NCBI GenBank assembly: GCA_004352715.1
Contig: SCFE01000104.1
Location: 87,351-151,350 of the forward strand
Source of the DNA: Hofstenia miamia
Taxonomy: Eukaryota; Xenacoelomorpha; Acoela
Reading direction: 5' to 3'
Length of the DNA stretch: 64,000 bases
In this document: positions 1 to 12,100 of the stretch, piece after piece
Numbering within the stretch: the stretch's first letter is position 1
Layout of the letters: every line of letters starts with the position of its first letter
Position numbers and translations under genes: made by a program
The notes under the pieces: generated by a model
The model's input: the letters and a program-made list of their open reading frames with translations, nothing else
Told to the model about the DNA's origin: nothing
Databases searched by the model: none

Positions 1-639
1 CCTAGTAATCTGCATCAGGGTTTTTCTTTGTGTAATGTCTTCATTGCAGAGACAGAAAAATCCAATCTCAAGTAGGCAAGAGCTAATAGAGCAGTTTCTT
101 CTCAAATTATTGAGCCTCCTTGTGAGGGTGTCACTGAATCATTCATATAGCCAAAGACCTTTTAAAGTGATCATGACCATCATGAGCACATTGGTGTCTG
201 ATGTGTGAATGTCATCTGCACTGACCTGGGTATTAGGGTAGAAGTGCATAAGAACTTCTCATAGTGATTCCATCCTAGTAGCATGGTCCATGAAATGATA
301 CTCATAAACTTGTTGGAGCATCATTTCCTCTGGGTGATTTGTTTCAGCTCATAACAGATTATTGTATTAATTTTGGGCCTGTGCTTGGCATCAATAACAA
401 AAGGAATGATGTCTATGGAGCAGGTTAATGATTTGGCTTTGTAGGTACTTCTAAACTTATTCTTCATTTCTTTAGATAAGTTATCTTGGACAAAGCTAAT
501 GGTTTTAGGGGTCACAATAAAATATGAGTGGAGTACCTTGTCTCCAACTTTAGATGTTTTCCTTTGCCTTTCTTCTGTCTTCTTGGAACATACAATAGTT
601 GTAGCATGTGATGAAGGACTGGGACTAAGAGGGGGGGGG

Positions 640-1003
640 NNNNNNNNNNNNNNNNNNNNNNNNNNNNNNNNNNNNNNNNNNNNNNNNNNNNNNNNNNNNN
701 NNNNNNNNNNNNNNNNNNNNNNNNNNNNNNNNNNNNNNNNNNNNNNNNNNNNNNNNNNNNNNNNNNNNNNNNNNNNNNNNNNNNNNNNNNNNNNNNNNNN
801 NNNNNNNNNNNNNNNNNNNNNNNNNNNNNNNNNNNNNNNNNNNNNNNNNNNNNNNNNNNNNNNNNNNNNNNNNNNNNNNNNNNNNNNNNNNNNNNNNNNN
901 NNNNNNNNNNNNNNNNNNNNNNNNNNNNNNNNNNNNNNNNNNNNNNNNNNNNNNNNNNNNNNNNNNNNNNNNNNNNNNNNNNNNNNNNNNNNNNNNNNNN
1001 NNN
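640..1003. other. Assembly gap (N)
   Basis: 364 Ns, flanked by a poly-G run on the left and a 45-bp tandem repeat on the right. Confidence 1.
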
Positions 1004-1083
1004 GCTCCCAAGGAGAGTGTTGTCTCCCCAAGTAATGGTGGGAATCAGGCTCCCAAGGAGAGTGTTGTCTCCCCAAGTAGTGG
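1004..1083. repeat. 45-bp minisatellite, about 1.8 copies beside a gap
   Basis: GCTCCCAAGGAGAGTGTTGT starts at 1004 and again at 1049 with nearly the same following sequence (CTCCCCAAGTARTGG). The array probably continues inside the adjoining gap. Confidence 0.8.
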
Positions 1084-1765
1084 CGTGGTCTGCTATGAGA
1101 GTCCTCTGTTTGTGATCTCCCTCATTTCTGTGAGGTGCCTTCATCTGCTTGGTGCCAGGATGCTTCTTGTCTCCTTGTTTCATCTCTCAGGTTGAGTCAT
1201 CATCAAACACATTGTCTGGTGGGCAGTTGATTCTTGGTTCATTTCATCTATTAACCTTGGTTACTAAACATAGAGATTAAATTGAGTTCCCAATCTTGGG
1301 TATTAAATGATCTAAATACTCTTAGTCTCTAACTCTACATCTAGACAAAATATGAGTAGCAGTAATGTTGCTAATATTACCAAGGTTACTATCATATTCA
1401 ACCTCATTGAGGTCATCTTCCTCACATTCAGTGAGGTTATCATAAAACTCCAATTCATTTACTCCATCATCAATGAGTGAAAACTTGCTATTAGGGTCAA
1501 TGACAACATTATTGATATCTTTAACAGCTCACTTGAGTCATTGAAAGTGGGTGACTCTCCCATTATTTAATAAATACTTGTGGTGATCTAACACCTTAGG
1601 TATGACAAACAGACCTTGCCAATTAGTGCCAAGTTTTCATACTTGACTAGTATTGGTCACTTGGTGAGGGAAATAGGCAAAGACCTTGTCAACTTGTTTA
1701 TGAGGCTTGCCATATAATTTAAGAATAAATTTTGACCACTGGTAGACAAGAGATTGATTTGTATT

Positions 1766-2270
1766 TTAACAGACAGTGAGGTGCACTTCCTGAAGTTTGT
1801 GCAGCATGTGGTTTACAAAGTTTTCCAAAGTAGGTTCATTATAATCTGGAAACATAATGGAGAGAGGCATACTTGCTTTGCAACCAAACATTTCCTTGAA
1901 GGGGCTGAACTTTGTTGTGGAGTGGACTGTGGTGTTGTAGAAATACTCCACAGTCTTGATGACTTGCTTCCAGTTCTGACCCACTGCTTGGGCAAGGGCA
2001 ACTTGGATCAACTTGATGACAATGCAGTTAAGCCTTTCTACAATGCTATTTGACTGCAGGTGGTACACAGTAGTAAATTCATGGTCAATTTCAAGCTCTT
2101 TGGTAAGGGTCTCCACAAGGTGGTTATCAAACTGGGGACCATGATCTTATACTAGTTGTTCCATGGGCCCAAGCTTGAGTATCCATGCTTTAACAATTTT
2201 TTCTCCAATGACCTGAGTGGTGGTACTGTTGAGGGGGATGAGTCAGGCGTATTTGGTAAATTGATCAATG
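1766..2270 (-). pseudogene. Retroelement integrase core fragment
   Basis: A 116-codon minus-strand frame (1766-2116) carries YHLQSNSIVERLN, the degenerate 'P-Q-x-N-G-x-x-E-R' block with the catalytic Glu, and FSPFKEMFG. Just upstream on the same strand another frame reads DQFTKYAWLIPL around the first Asp. The coding is interrupted at about 2275 by a repeated sequence. Confidence 0.78.
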
Positions 2271-2275
2271 TGATG

Positions 2276-2362
2276 GTGGTATACCTAAACAGTATCAAGT
2301 TACTCTAGTTAAGTAAAGGTTAATGAAACATATCTTATATTGGAGGAAAGAGTTAACATAAG
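2276..2362 (+). repeat. Direct repeat A of a pair inside the gypsy relic
   Basis: About 85 bp starting GGTATACCTAAACAGTAT and ending GAGTTAACATAAG, matching 5024-5110 with a few substitutions. It interrupts the integrase frame. Confidence 0.75.
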
Positions 2363-3528
2363 TACATCCCTACCTGCTTATAATGAGGAATAATAGTTTA
2401 AAAGAATGATTTAATCTCTGTTAATGCTTGATAACAGATGCTACAGTATGTTCAGTTTGGATAATGCCTAAGTGGCCTTTCTCATGAATTTTACAGACAA
2501 AGTCCCTCCAGAAGTATTTTGAGGACAGCTATTCAGTTGTTCCAAGTTTTGGCATATAGTAAGCCAGCATCCATCTGTCTCCAGTCATATTGCAAGAAAT
2601 AATGATTGGCAACAGACTGAGAGAGTGATTTGCTTTCTTCAATTTTGCTATGATCTCAGATAGCACTTTGTTGTGTTGTTGATGTGACAAGATTTCTGGC
2701 TCCATGATTTCCTCTTTGACAAGAATTGGGAGGATAGCTTTTCCATGGCAATCAGTGCTTATTTTGGGAAGGGGTTCATATTTGTTAAGAGGAATGAATC
2801 TGAAGGGCCTCTTCTCACCTGGTGGTTTCCTGAGGTCACACTCATTACTGGGGAGTGTGGTCCAGTAATCTGCATTGATGTGTAGTCTCCCTGGACAATG
2901 TTGAATTGAAAAGGTAAAATTGTTCAGATACTCAATCCAGTGTTAGATCTGTCCCCAGAAATTTTTTTGAGGCAAGCTAGCATGGAATTGTCAGTTCATA
3001 CCATGAAATTACAGCTGAGGATAAAGAAGCAGAATTTTTTTAAGCTTTCCACCAAGACTAACATCTCAGATTTAGTTCTGCTTGGTGTTCCTGAGCTTTC
3101 TGCTAAAATATTGGATTATGCTCTCAATGCCATTGATGATCTGACTCACTCAGCATTCAGCTGATTGTGACTGAGTTGGCGTCACAATCAACAATGAACT
3201 CTTTTGAGTAGTTCAACATGTTGAGGCTAGGGATCTTTCTCAGTTCTATCTTGTTAAAGTCAAGCTCTTCTTGCTCTGTCCATGTCTACTTGAACTCCAT
3301 ACTGTGCAATAGCAAGTTAGAAATGTGCTTAGTTTTATTCATCAGCTCTGGTATGAAGGTGCCATAATAATTCAGAAAGCCCATAAGTCTCTGGACGTCC
3401 TTACTGGACCAGAGTCTTGATTCATTCTAGGTGATCTTTCACATCATTCTTGATGGTGATGTGACCAGGCTTGATAACCCTTCCAGGGAAGGTAACACAT
3501 GGCTGAAGGAGAGCTCACTTATTTCCAT

Positions 3529-4202
3529 TTATGCATAGGCCAGACTCATGTAAGATACAAAGAGTTCTACCAAGCCTTTCCAAGTGGCAGCCATGAGAAT
3601 ATCAGCCATATATGCGGTAATTCCTGACTCTAGTACATTTGAGCCATTCCAAAGCATGCAAGTAGCATGGCATTGGAACATGGCAGGGGTGTTGCAGAGC
3701 CCAAAAGCCATATACTTCCATTCAAAGAGGCTATACAGAGTTATGAGGCAAGAAAACAGCTGGTATTGGCTTGCATCATACAGGAGATCCTCAATACACA
3801 GAAGAGGATACATGTCTTTCACTTGTTGCCCTGCCTGATGAAGACAGTGGTCACTGCAAACAGGCTGTTGCTGCCTTGTATTATACTACTCTCTATTAGA
3901 TCACTTAAAATTCTTTTGTATTCTTCCCAGGGGTTCTCTGGTACTCTTCTAACAGGAAGATGGATCAGGCGATCATGTGTAGTTTAGATGATGTGTTGTT
4001 TGTTGATCGCTTGACCAACACTAATCAAGCCATAATTAAAGACTTTGTGATGTTGTTCAAGTAAGAGAGAGAGGGATTCATGTTTCTGGGGACTGAGATG
4101 CAGATACATCCCCTCACTAACAGGAGGAATCCAGACTGTGTTGCTTGGTTCCATGAGATCGTGAATTGCTGTTAAGATAGGCAAGCAAGCAGCGGCTTTC
4201 AA
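3529..4202 (-). pseudogene. Retroelement reverse transcriptase fragments
   Basis: Two minus-strand frames. One (3984-4202) ends with the lead-in to RT (LLLEQHHKVFNYGL). The other (3529-3822) holds YMAFGLCNTPAMFQ, the 'FGL-x-NAP-x-FQ' motif, and YMADIL where the catalytic YxDD is expected, so the second aspartate is lost. Stops separate the parts; inactive. Confidence 0.8.
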
Positions 4203-4383
4203 CTCTAGCCAGACTGGAGTTGCAATAATGATTAAGTTAGTAGGATCTGTTCAGACCAATAAAGTGGAACTATTCAACACAGTGACGCATGTCTTGCCAT
4301 TTGCAATGTCGCAAAGATCAGGTGAGAAGTTAAATCCAACAAAATGCTTCCCTTTGTGTCTAGAGATCATAACGTCACATATA

Positions 4384-4773
4384 CTAAGAGTTGGTAGTGA
4401 CCACCATGCATTGCCAGTGCCATGGCTCAATGATTATTAATTCAGAGAATTTTAACAAAATTTTTTGTTCAGGAACAGTGGTGAGTTCCTGCCTGGGCTC
4501 ACTTTCATGGATGATGATCATGTTGCTCCCATAGTCTATCACACAAGAATTCTGCTCAAGGAAGTCATTGCCCAAAATTATATTGTATGTCAGCAGTTGG
4601 TCACAAGTATCAATGATGATTAAGTCCACAGAGAACAACTCTTTGTGAATGCGCAATTCCATGTTTGGTACATGACCCTTCATGATATTGTGTTTCCAGA
4701 AGCATCTAACAAGTGGCAGTGGATGGGAGTGGTTCGTCCCTTGACAAACACAGCTTGGTACAACAAGTATCAC
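4384..4773 (-). pseudogene. Retroelement protease-region fragment
   Basis: 129-codon minus-strand frame containing IILGNDFLEQNSCVIDY, the C-terminal 'ILG-x-DFL' of retropepsin-like proteases in gypsy elements. The N-terminal active-site triad (D-T/S-G) is not in this frame. Confidence 0.7.
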
Positions 4774-5023
4774 TGATAATGGAGGCTGAGGCTCCAGTGT
4801 TGATAGCGAAATTAACTAGAGTTCCATTTATATCCACTGGGATAACATTAGTATGCAGTAGTGAGGTGATAACCAAAATGTCATGTTAGGATAGGGAACA
4901 CATAAGAACATCGTTGAGCTGAGACTTGGAACTACTCGGTTGGCGATGGAAGTACATGTGGATTGATTCAGAGATCGGAGTTGGCCAGAGGCAATAGCCA
5001 GATCATGGAGCAGAACTACGATG

Positions 5024-5110
5024 GCGGTATACCTAAACAGTATTGGGTTACTCTAGTTAAGTAAAGGTTAACAAAACGTATCGAATATTGGAGTAGAGTT
5101 AACATAAGAA
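5024..5110 (+). repeat. Direct repeat B of a pair, at the edge of the gypsy relic
   Basis: Same orientation and nearly the same sequence as 2276-2362 (shared CTCTAGTTAAGTAAAGGTTA). It marks the point where retroelement-like sequence gives way to plain AT-rich DNA, so it may be a terminal repeat piece; not proven. Confidence 0.7.
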
Positions 5111-5740
5111 TTTGGTTGTGCTAATTAGTAACATGGTACATGAAGGTGTAATTTCAAATTATTTAATGACCTTTGCACTTTAATCAAATTACATAGAGTG
5201 TGATATGTATTTATTATGTACAAAGAGTACTATTTAATCAAAAAATATTGATTTGCACAACTATACTTTTATAGTAAAATATATTTATTCTTTATGACTT
5301 GTTTTAAAAACTGTCACACTTAAACACACATATCATATGCTAGAAATTTTGTGAATTATGATATATTATCATTCTATATCAATTATTTTTTAAGCATTGC
5401 ATATGTGTTTTGTTGTATTTCTCATCAATTTTCCCTTATATTTTGATGTTATTCTCAGCTGGTAAATGACAAAGTTAAGATTCTAAGTGGCCTTATACAG
5501 TGGCATGTTGGTGCCCTTATTTTCTGATGAATCTACTATTGACCAATCAAATTCCTTAGAGCATGAAATTCCTCAGGACATAAATTAACCATTTATTCGG
5601 GATTTTATCTTTTGCTATAAGTAAGCAAAATCCTGCAATCACAAACTTGTGGGGAACAATATCTGTCTTAGAAATATATGGGAAAATAATGCTGTGATAG
5701 ACACTCCTGGCCGGCAAGTGGGTCCATGTCACAGCTTACA
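5111..5740. other. AT-rich stretch without a recognised feature
   Basis: No splice-bounded coding block, tRNA-like fold or known element end recognised. Confidence 0.5.
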
Positions 5741-5749
5741 ACAGCCAAA

Positions 5750-6850
5750 GAGGCACATTACCCAGCTTCTATCAGGCCGTCAACAAGCAACATATAATCA
5801 GAATTATTGCTGTAGTAAGAACACCAGTCAAAATCAGGCATATTGAAATCACCACAAATAATTGCTTTGTAACCAGAAAACATTGCTAAAAGAGATAGAA
5901 TAAAATTAAGAATAATATTAGCTGATAATTGGTAATTACTTGATTGCCGGGGGTTGTATATGCAAATAACAAGTATGGTATATGAATCGAAAATAACCGT
6001 GCATGCACAACCAAAATCAAATTCCGTTGTTACATTACAACACAACATGTGTCTTTGTGTTAACACTAAAATTGCAACTTCTGAGTATTCTTAGGCTAAA
6101 AATAGATTATCAGTTACATTATTATCTAACCAATTTTCTGTGACACATACAATTGAAGGAGACATAAACATAACATTATTCATAAAGTTGATTCGCTTTT
6201 CAAAAGTGCACAGGCTATGGGCATTTACCAGATATATAGTACAAGATCTAGGATTATTATCATTTAATTTTTCTGAAAAACCAAATTCTTGGATTTTACC
6301 AATACACTACGTGGTGTCTGAATATGTGGTTCGTATTTTCTCAGCCGAGTAATTATTCCAGTACTATTTTGACCAAGGTATTTAAAAACATCATCAACAG
6401 CCTTATAATCTGCATCCAATTTTTTATCCGAAGTATCAGTATGTAGCTCTGAAAGTCCGTTGATTTTAACTTCCTCCAAACATTTTTCATCTTTCTGGCG
6501 TATGTTTATTGTAGCATCATTTCAATCTCATGTTTAAATTCAAGAACAGTATTCTCAATGCTTTTCTCTAGGTTAGATTTGAGAAACTGTATTTCTTTGT
6601 TCATAGAAGAGATAGAAACAACATTTGCTAAGTTATCCACTTTACCGATTAGTTCGGAAAGTAACTTATCTAGTTTAGGAGATTTCTTCTTATTACGAAT
6701 AAGATAGCACGGTTGACAAAACCAGCAGGTCGTTTCCAGCGAGCTCAGTACAGCAAACTGCTCGTCAGATAAATTTGTCACATGCATCACATTGAACGCC
6801 AGTTGTCACAAAATAGGAGCATTTTTCACCATTAGTCTGTGAATTCGTCA
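5750..6850 (-). mobile_element. Non-LTR retrotransposon, 5' portion (PHD-finger ORF1 and endonuclease start)
   Basis: On the minus strand, from 6850 downward: a start reading MTNSQTNGEKCSY, then CDAC, then LSDEQFAVLSSLETTCWFCQ, which together form a PHD-type zinc finger; then a coiled-coil-like Lys/Leu-rich stretch (6506-6700); then after frame breaks a 102-codon piece (5758-6066) with IICGDFNMPDFDW, the endonuclease 'GDFN' motif. Reverse transcriptase is absent, so this is the opposite of the usual 5' truncation. Confidence 0.78.
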
Positions 6851-6859
6851 TCTGAAAGT

Positions 6860-7630
6860 AATAAACTGTATAATAAACAGTTTAAATTCAATACAATTGA
6901 TTTCTTCAAGAATATAATAAAATAAAACTAAAAATCACCATGTTTGAAGAAAATAAATATTTAAGCTTTATTTTTGCTCTTAGCTACCCTGATTGTAATA
7001 CTACGTTAGTTGCAGTGTTATGTATAGACTAAATCATTTATTATTTAAAATTGTTATTTCAATTATAATGTAGATTATCAATAATAAAGTTGTGTTATTA
7101 CTGTAAATCTAGTAAAATCTGTTGCCATGATTAAGCCGCACCCCAAATTTTTTTCATATTACAAGTATTCCACCGTTATAAGCCCAATCTGCCATCCCCC
7201 ACTAATTTTATCCTTCTATTCATGAACAAATTTATTTTAACATTGATTACCAAAATAGCCAGCACATTTTGTAACACATGCTATTCAAAAGTACAAAACT
7301 GGAAGTTGCGTATTTCCTAGTGCCTTATTGTTGGATAAATTATTTTGAATTTTGACGGCTATATAATGCTGAAGGTTGCGAAATAGACATCCCTTCTTTG
7401 CACTTAATGCAAGATTTGAATTCAACTCTTAAACTCTTACATTTGTCACTGAACTGTAAATTTATATTTAAATACTAATTTCACAAATTCATGGTAGAGA
7501 TTCTTTAATTTTGATTTATTGGGTTACAAAGAAAATAATTAACAGCTGGGCATATAATCAACATTCAGTTAAATTTTATTATTAATTACATAAACAAGCA
7601 GGCATAATTGAAATAGTTATTGTCAGAGTT
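6860..7630. other. AT-rich stretch without a recognised feature
   Basis: No coding block or element boundary recognised. A short GC-richer patch at 7138-7200 is unexplained. Confidence 0.5.
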
Positions 7631-7639
7631 AAGACAAAA

Positions 7640-8460
7640 ACGCCATTTATCAGACAACTTCATAGATGCCATCATAGTAGAACTTGGCAGGTTTCACGTC
7701 AAAATATCCTGCTAGATACATTTTCACATGTTCATCATCTTCGGACGATTTCCAACCATATTACTGAGAGACTAAAAAAGCTCGTAGTTTGAAGGAACCA
7801 GATCTGCGTTGTATCCAAGCAATATCTGATGAGTGTCTTTGGCTTTGCGGTGACATGCATTGTGCGTAAGAAACACATGTGTCTCAGGATTCATTGATTT
7901 TGAGCTAGATGATCCAATTATGTGCAGAACAACATTTTGTGAAGCATTTCCCAATACATAATGCCTTTCGAGTCCCACAACACACTTAGCATAAACCTGA
8001 GCTGGTGCAATTCAGCTTTTGAAGTAGTTGAACATCAACTGTCAGCATCAGCCAATGAGTACCAACGTTGCACATTGGTGAACACTTTTTGTCACAAGTG
8101 ATTATCAAGTCCAATCTTTTTTGCCTCCGATTTAATGAAAGTAGAGAGTTGATACTGTGCTTCAGAAGATTCTAAGATACTCACTGATCAAGCTTGGATA
8201 CTTTGCCAATAAAGTGCAAATTGGTAATAAAATTTTTATGTAAGGAGCCAAGTCTCGTTAATTCACAGTTGTGTGTAATCACTCTCCACCAGATCCAGCA
8301 CCATGTAATTATCAACTTCAGATAGGGCCCCACCAGACCTCGGTTTGTCCTCATTTCCAAAATCTCCAAATCAAAAGCGCTAAAAGTGTTTTTGAGACAC
8401 TTATTCAAACACCACATCACCAAATGCTATGCACAACCTGTACTTTGGATTGGTTTTTTC
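7640..8460 (-). mobile_element. Mariner-family transposase relic
   Basis: Minus-strand pieces in several frames. 8181-8423 ends with LHFIGKVSKLDQ, the 'LGKVxxLDQWVPHEL' region of mariners. 7772-7978 holds THNACHRKAKDTHQILL then DLVPSNYELF, the D-N-A-x-x-H and 'SPDLAPSDYHLF' blocks with the third catalytic residue region altered. 7640-7760 reads as the C-terminal KPAKFYYDGI stretch. Many stops; inactive. It ends next to the relic FN3 exon. Confidence 0.75.
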
Positions 8461-8533
8461 AGGCCACGTTGAAGTCATAAAGTAATTTGTTCATTAAAAA
8501 GCAACATTAATGAGGCAGTATTCTCTCAATGAT

Positions 8534-8680
8534 CACATTGTTTTGATTGAATACAACACTTGGGAATTTTTCAATTTTTCTGTTCATAATTTAAGTTCTA
8601 GCAACATTTCATTGTCAAGTTAGATGCATTTTTTCCAAATTATGAACTTACAAGCATTCAGAATGACCAATGCGCAATGG
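8534..8680 (+). pseudogene. Relic of an FN3-like array exon (copy 0), 3' part only
   Basis: Aligns by eye with the 3' half of the array exons and is followed by GTAAGAATTATTTAAAA, the same donor and intron start as the array. Spacing from its end (8680) to the end of copy 1 (9137) is 457 nt, one unit. Its 5' half is missing, replaced by sequence next to a mariner relic, and it carries in-frame stops in the expected frame. Confidence 0.75.
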
Positions 8681-8879
8681 GTAAGAATTATTTAAAAATT
8701 AGATTCCTTTAACTTACTATGAAAAATTTAATTACGCTTGTAAATTTCAGAAATTCTAGTATGCATAATTTATTTTGTATTTTGATGTAGATGAACAATT
8801 TCAAATATGATTAATTTTTTTGATTATTTGCCATTGTCTTGATATATATAGAAAATTATTCGAAGTATATATTTTTTAG

Positions 8880-9137
8880 CGCCAAGGAGCATTAGCCAGG
8901 ACATTTCAACAAATTCCACTGAAGATACAATTAATGTATTTTGGGTTTCCGCTGGATTTGATTGCTCATATAATATTTCAATATACTACCAAAATGTTAT
9001 GATTGAATTCAACACTGGGAGATTTTTAAACTTTTCATTTCACAATTTAAGTTCTGGCAACATTTATGATATCAAGTTATTTGCATTTGTTGCAAATTTT
9101 ACACCTGCACGCATTCAAGATTTGCAATATGCAACAG
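8880..9137 (+). CDS. aGPCR exon: FN3-like domain copy 1
   Basis: Acceptor AG at 8878-8879, donor GTAAGA after 9137, 258 nt, phase 1-1. It carries FWVSAGFDCSYNIS, so a Phe replaces the Leu of other copies, and YYQNV in place of SYHKV. This is the most diverged of the first six copies. Confidence 0.85.
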
Positions 9138-12100
9138 GTAAGAATTATTTAAAATTGGATTCATTTAACTTTTAATGAAATATTTAATTACAGTTGTAAA
9201 TTTCAGAAATTCTAAAATGTATTTTTGTCTCGTATTTTGAAATAGTAAAATAATTTCAAATATAAATATTTTTTTTCAATTTATTCTCATTATCATAATG
9301 AAGAGAAAATTTTTCAAAGTATATATTTTTAGTGCCAATGAGCATTGGCCAATACATTTCAACAAATTCCACTGAAGATACAATTAATGTATTTTGGGTT
9401 TCAGCTGGATTGGATTGCTCATATAATATTTCAATATCCTACCACAAGGTTATGATTGAATTCAACACTGGGAAATTTTTAAACTTTTCTTTTCATAATT
9501 TATCTTCTGGCAGAATTTATGATATCAAGTTATTTGCATTTGTTGCAAATTTTACACCTGCACGCATTCAAGATTTGCAATATGCAACAGGTAAGAATTA
9601 TTTAAAATTGGATTCATTTAACTTTTAATGAAATATTTAATTACAGTTGTAAATTTCAGAAATTCTAAAATGTATTTTTGTCTCGTATTTTGAAATAGTA
9701 AAATAATTTCAAATATAAATATTTTTTTTCAATTTATTCTCATTATCATAATGAAGAGAAAATTTTTCAAAGTATATATTTTTAGTGCCAATGAGCATTG
9801 GCCAATACATTTCAACAAATTCCACTGAAGATACAATTAATGTATTTTGGGTTTCAGCTGGATTGGATTGCTCATATAATATTTCAATATCCTACCACAA
9901 GGTTATGATTGAATTCAACACTGGGAAATTTTTAAACTTTTCTTTTCATAATTTATCTTCTGGCAGAATTTATGATATCAAGTTATTTGCATTTGTTGCA
10001 AATTTTACACCTGCACGCATTCAAGATTTGCAATATGCAACAGGTAAGAATTATTTAAAATTGGATTCATTTAACTTTTAATGAAATATTTAATTACAGT
10101 TGTAAATTTCAGAAATTCTAAAATGTATTTTTGTCTCGTATTTTGAAATAGTAAAATAATTTCAAATATAAATATTTTTTTTCAATTTATTCTCATTATC
10201 ATAATGAAGAGAAAATTTTTCAAAGTATATATTTTTAGTGCCAATGAGCATTGGCCAATACATTTCAACAAATTCCACTGAAGATACAATTAATGTATTT
10301 TGGGTTTCAGCTGGATTGGATTGCTCATATAATATTTCAATATCCTACCACAAGGTTATGATTGAATTCAACACTGGGAAATTTTTAAACTTTTCTTTTC
10401 ATAATTTATCTTCTGGCAGAATTTATGATATCAAGTTATTTGCATTTGTTGCAAATTTTACACCTGCACGCATTCAAGATTTGCAATATGCAACAGGTAA
10501 GAATTATTTAAAATTGGATTCATTTAACTTTTAATGAAATATTTAATTACAGTTGTAAATTTCAGAAATTCTAAAATGTATTTTTGTCTCGTATTTTGAA
10601 ATAGTAAAATAATTTCAAATATAAATATTTTTTTTCAATTTATTCTCATTATCATAATGAAGAGAAAATTTTTCAAAGTATATATTTTTAGTGCCAATGA
10701 GCATTGGCCAATACATTTCAACAAATTCCACTGAAGATACAATTAATGTATTTTGGGTTTCAGCTGGATTGGATTGCTCATATAATATTTCAATATCCTA
10801 CCACAAGGTTATGATTGAATTCAACACTGGGAAATTTTTAAACTTTTCTTTTCATAATTTATCTTCTGGCAGAATTTATGATATCAAGTTATTTGCATTT
10901 GTTGCAAATTTTACACCTGCACGCATTCAAGATTTGCAATATGCAACAGGTAAGAATTATTTAAAATTGGATTCATTTAACTTTTAATGAAATATTTAAT
11001 TACAGTTGTAAATTTCAGAAATTCTAAAATGTATTTTTGTCTCGTATTTTGAAATAGTAAAATAATTTCAAATATAAATATTTTTTTTCAATTTATTCTC
11101 ATTATCATAATGAAGAGAAAATTTTTCAAAGTATATATTTTTAGTGCCAATGAGCATTGGCCAATACATTTCAACAAATTCCACTGAAGATACAATTAAT
11201 GTATTTTGGGTTTCAGCTGGATTGGATTGCTCATATAATATTTCAATATCCTACCACAAGGTTATGATTGAATTCAACACTGGGAAATTTTTAAACTTTT
11301 CTTTTCATAATTTATCTTCTGGCAGAATTTATGATATCAAGTTATTTGCATTTGTTGCAAATTTTACACCTGCACGCATTCAAGATTTTCAATATGCAAC
11401 AGGTAAGAATTATTTAAAAATTGGATTCATTTAACTTTCAATGAAATATTTAATTACAGTTGTAAATTTCAGAAATTCTAAAATTGAATATTGTCTTGTA
11501 TTTTGATATAGTAAAATAATTTCAAATGTAAATATTTTTTTTTCAATTTATTGCCATTATCATAATGAAGAGAAATTTTAACAAAGTATATATTTTTAGT
11601 GCCAAAGAGCATAAACCAAGATATTTCCACAATTTCCACTGAAGATACAATTAATGTCTTTTGGGTTTCAGCTGGATTGGATTGCTCATATAATATTTCA
11701 ATATCCTACCACAATGTTATGATTGAATTCAACACTGGGAAATTTTTAAACTTTTCTTTTCACAATTTATCTTCTGGCAGAATTTATGATATCAAGTTAT
11801 TTGCATTTGTTGCAAATTTTACACCTGCACGCATTCAAGATTTGCAATATGCAACAGGTAAGAATTATTTAAAATTTGATTTATTTAACTTTTAATGAAA
11901 TATTTAATTACAGTTGTAAATTTCAGAAATTCTAAAAAGTATTTTTGTCTCCTATTTTGAAATAGTAAAATAATTTCAAATTTAAATATTTTTTTTCAAT
12001 TTTTTCTCATTATCATAATGAAGAGAAAATTTTTCAAAGTATATATTTTTAGTGCCAATGAGCATTGGCCAATACATTTCAACAAATTCCACTGAAGATA

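Larger units (their letters stand above)
320..4900 (-). mobile_element. Decayed Ty3/gypsy-type LTR retrotransposon, internal region
   Basis: Minus-strand fragments appear in the order protease (4384-4773), reverse transcriptase (about 3529-4202), a decayed RNase H stretch and integrase core (about 1766-2270), the Ty3/gypsy order. All are broken by frameshifts and stops. LTRs are not identified. An assembly gap at 640-1003 lies in the 3' part, beside a minisatellite. Confidence 0.8.

Noticed and set aside
512-1183. Open frames running through the gap at 640-1003
   Set aside because: Made mostly of Ns; the flanking parts are minisatellite and retroelement remains.
9332-9628. Separate 98-codon single-exon genes at each array unit
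   Set aside because: Each begins at the G of the acceptor AG and runs past a consensus donor; they are internal exons of one gene.
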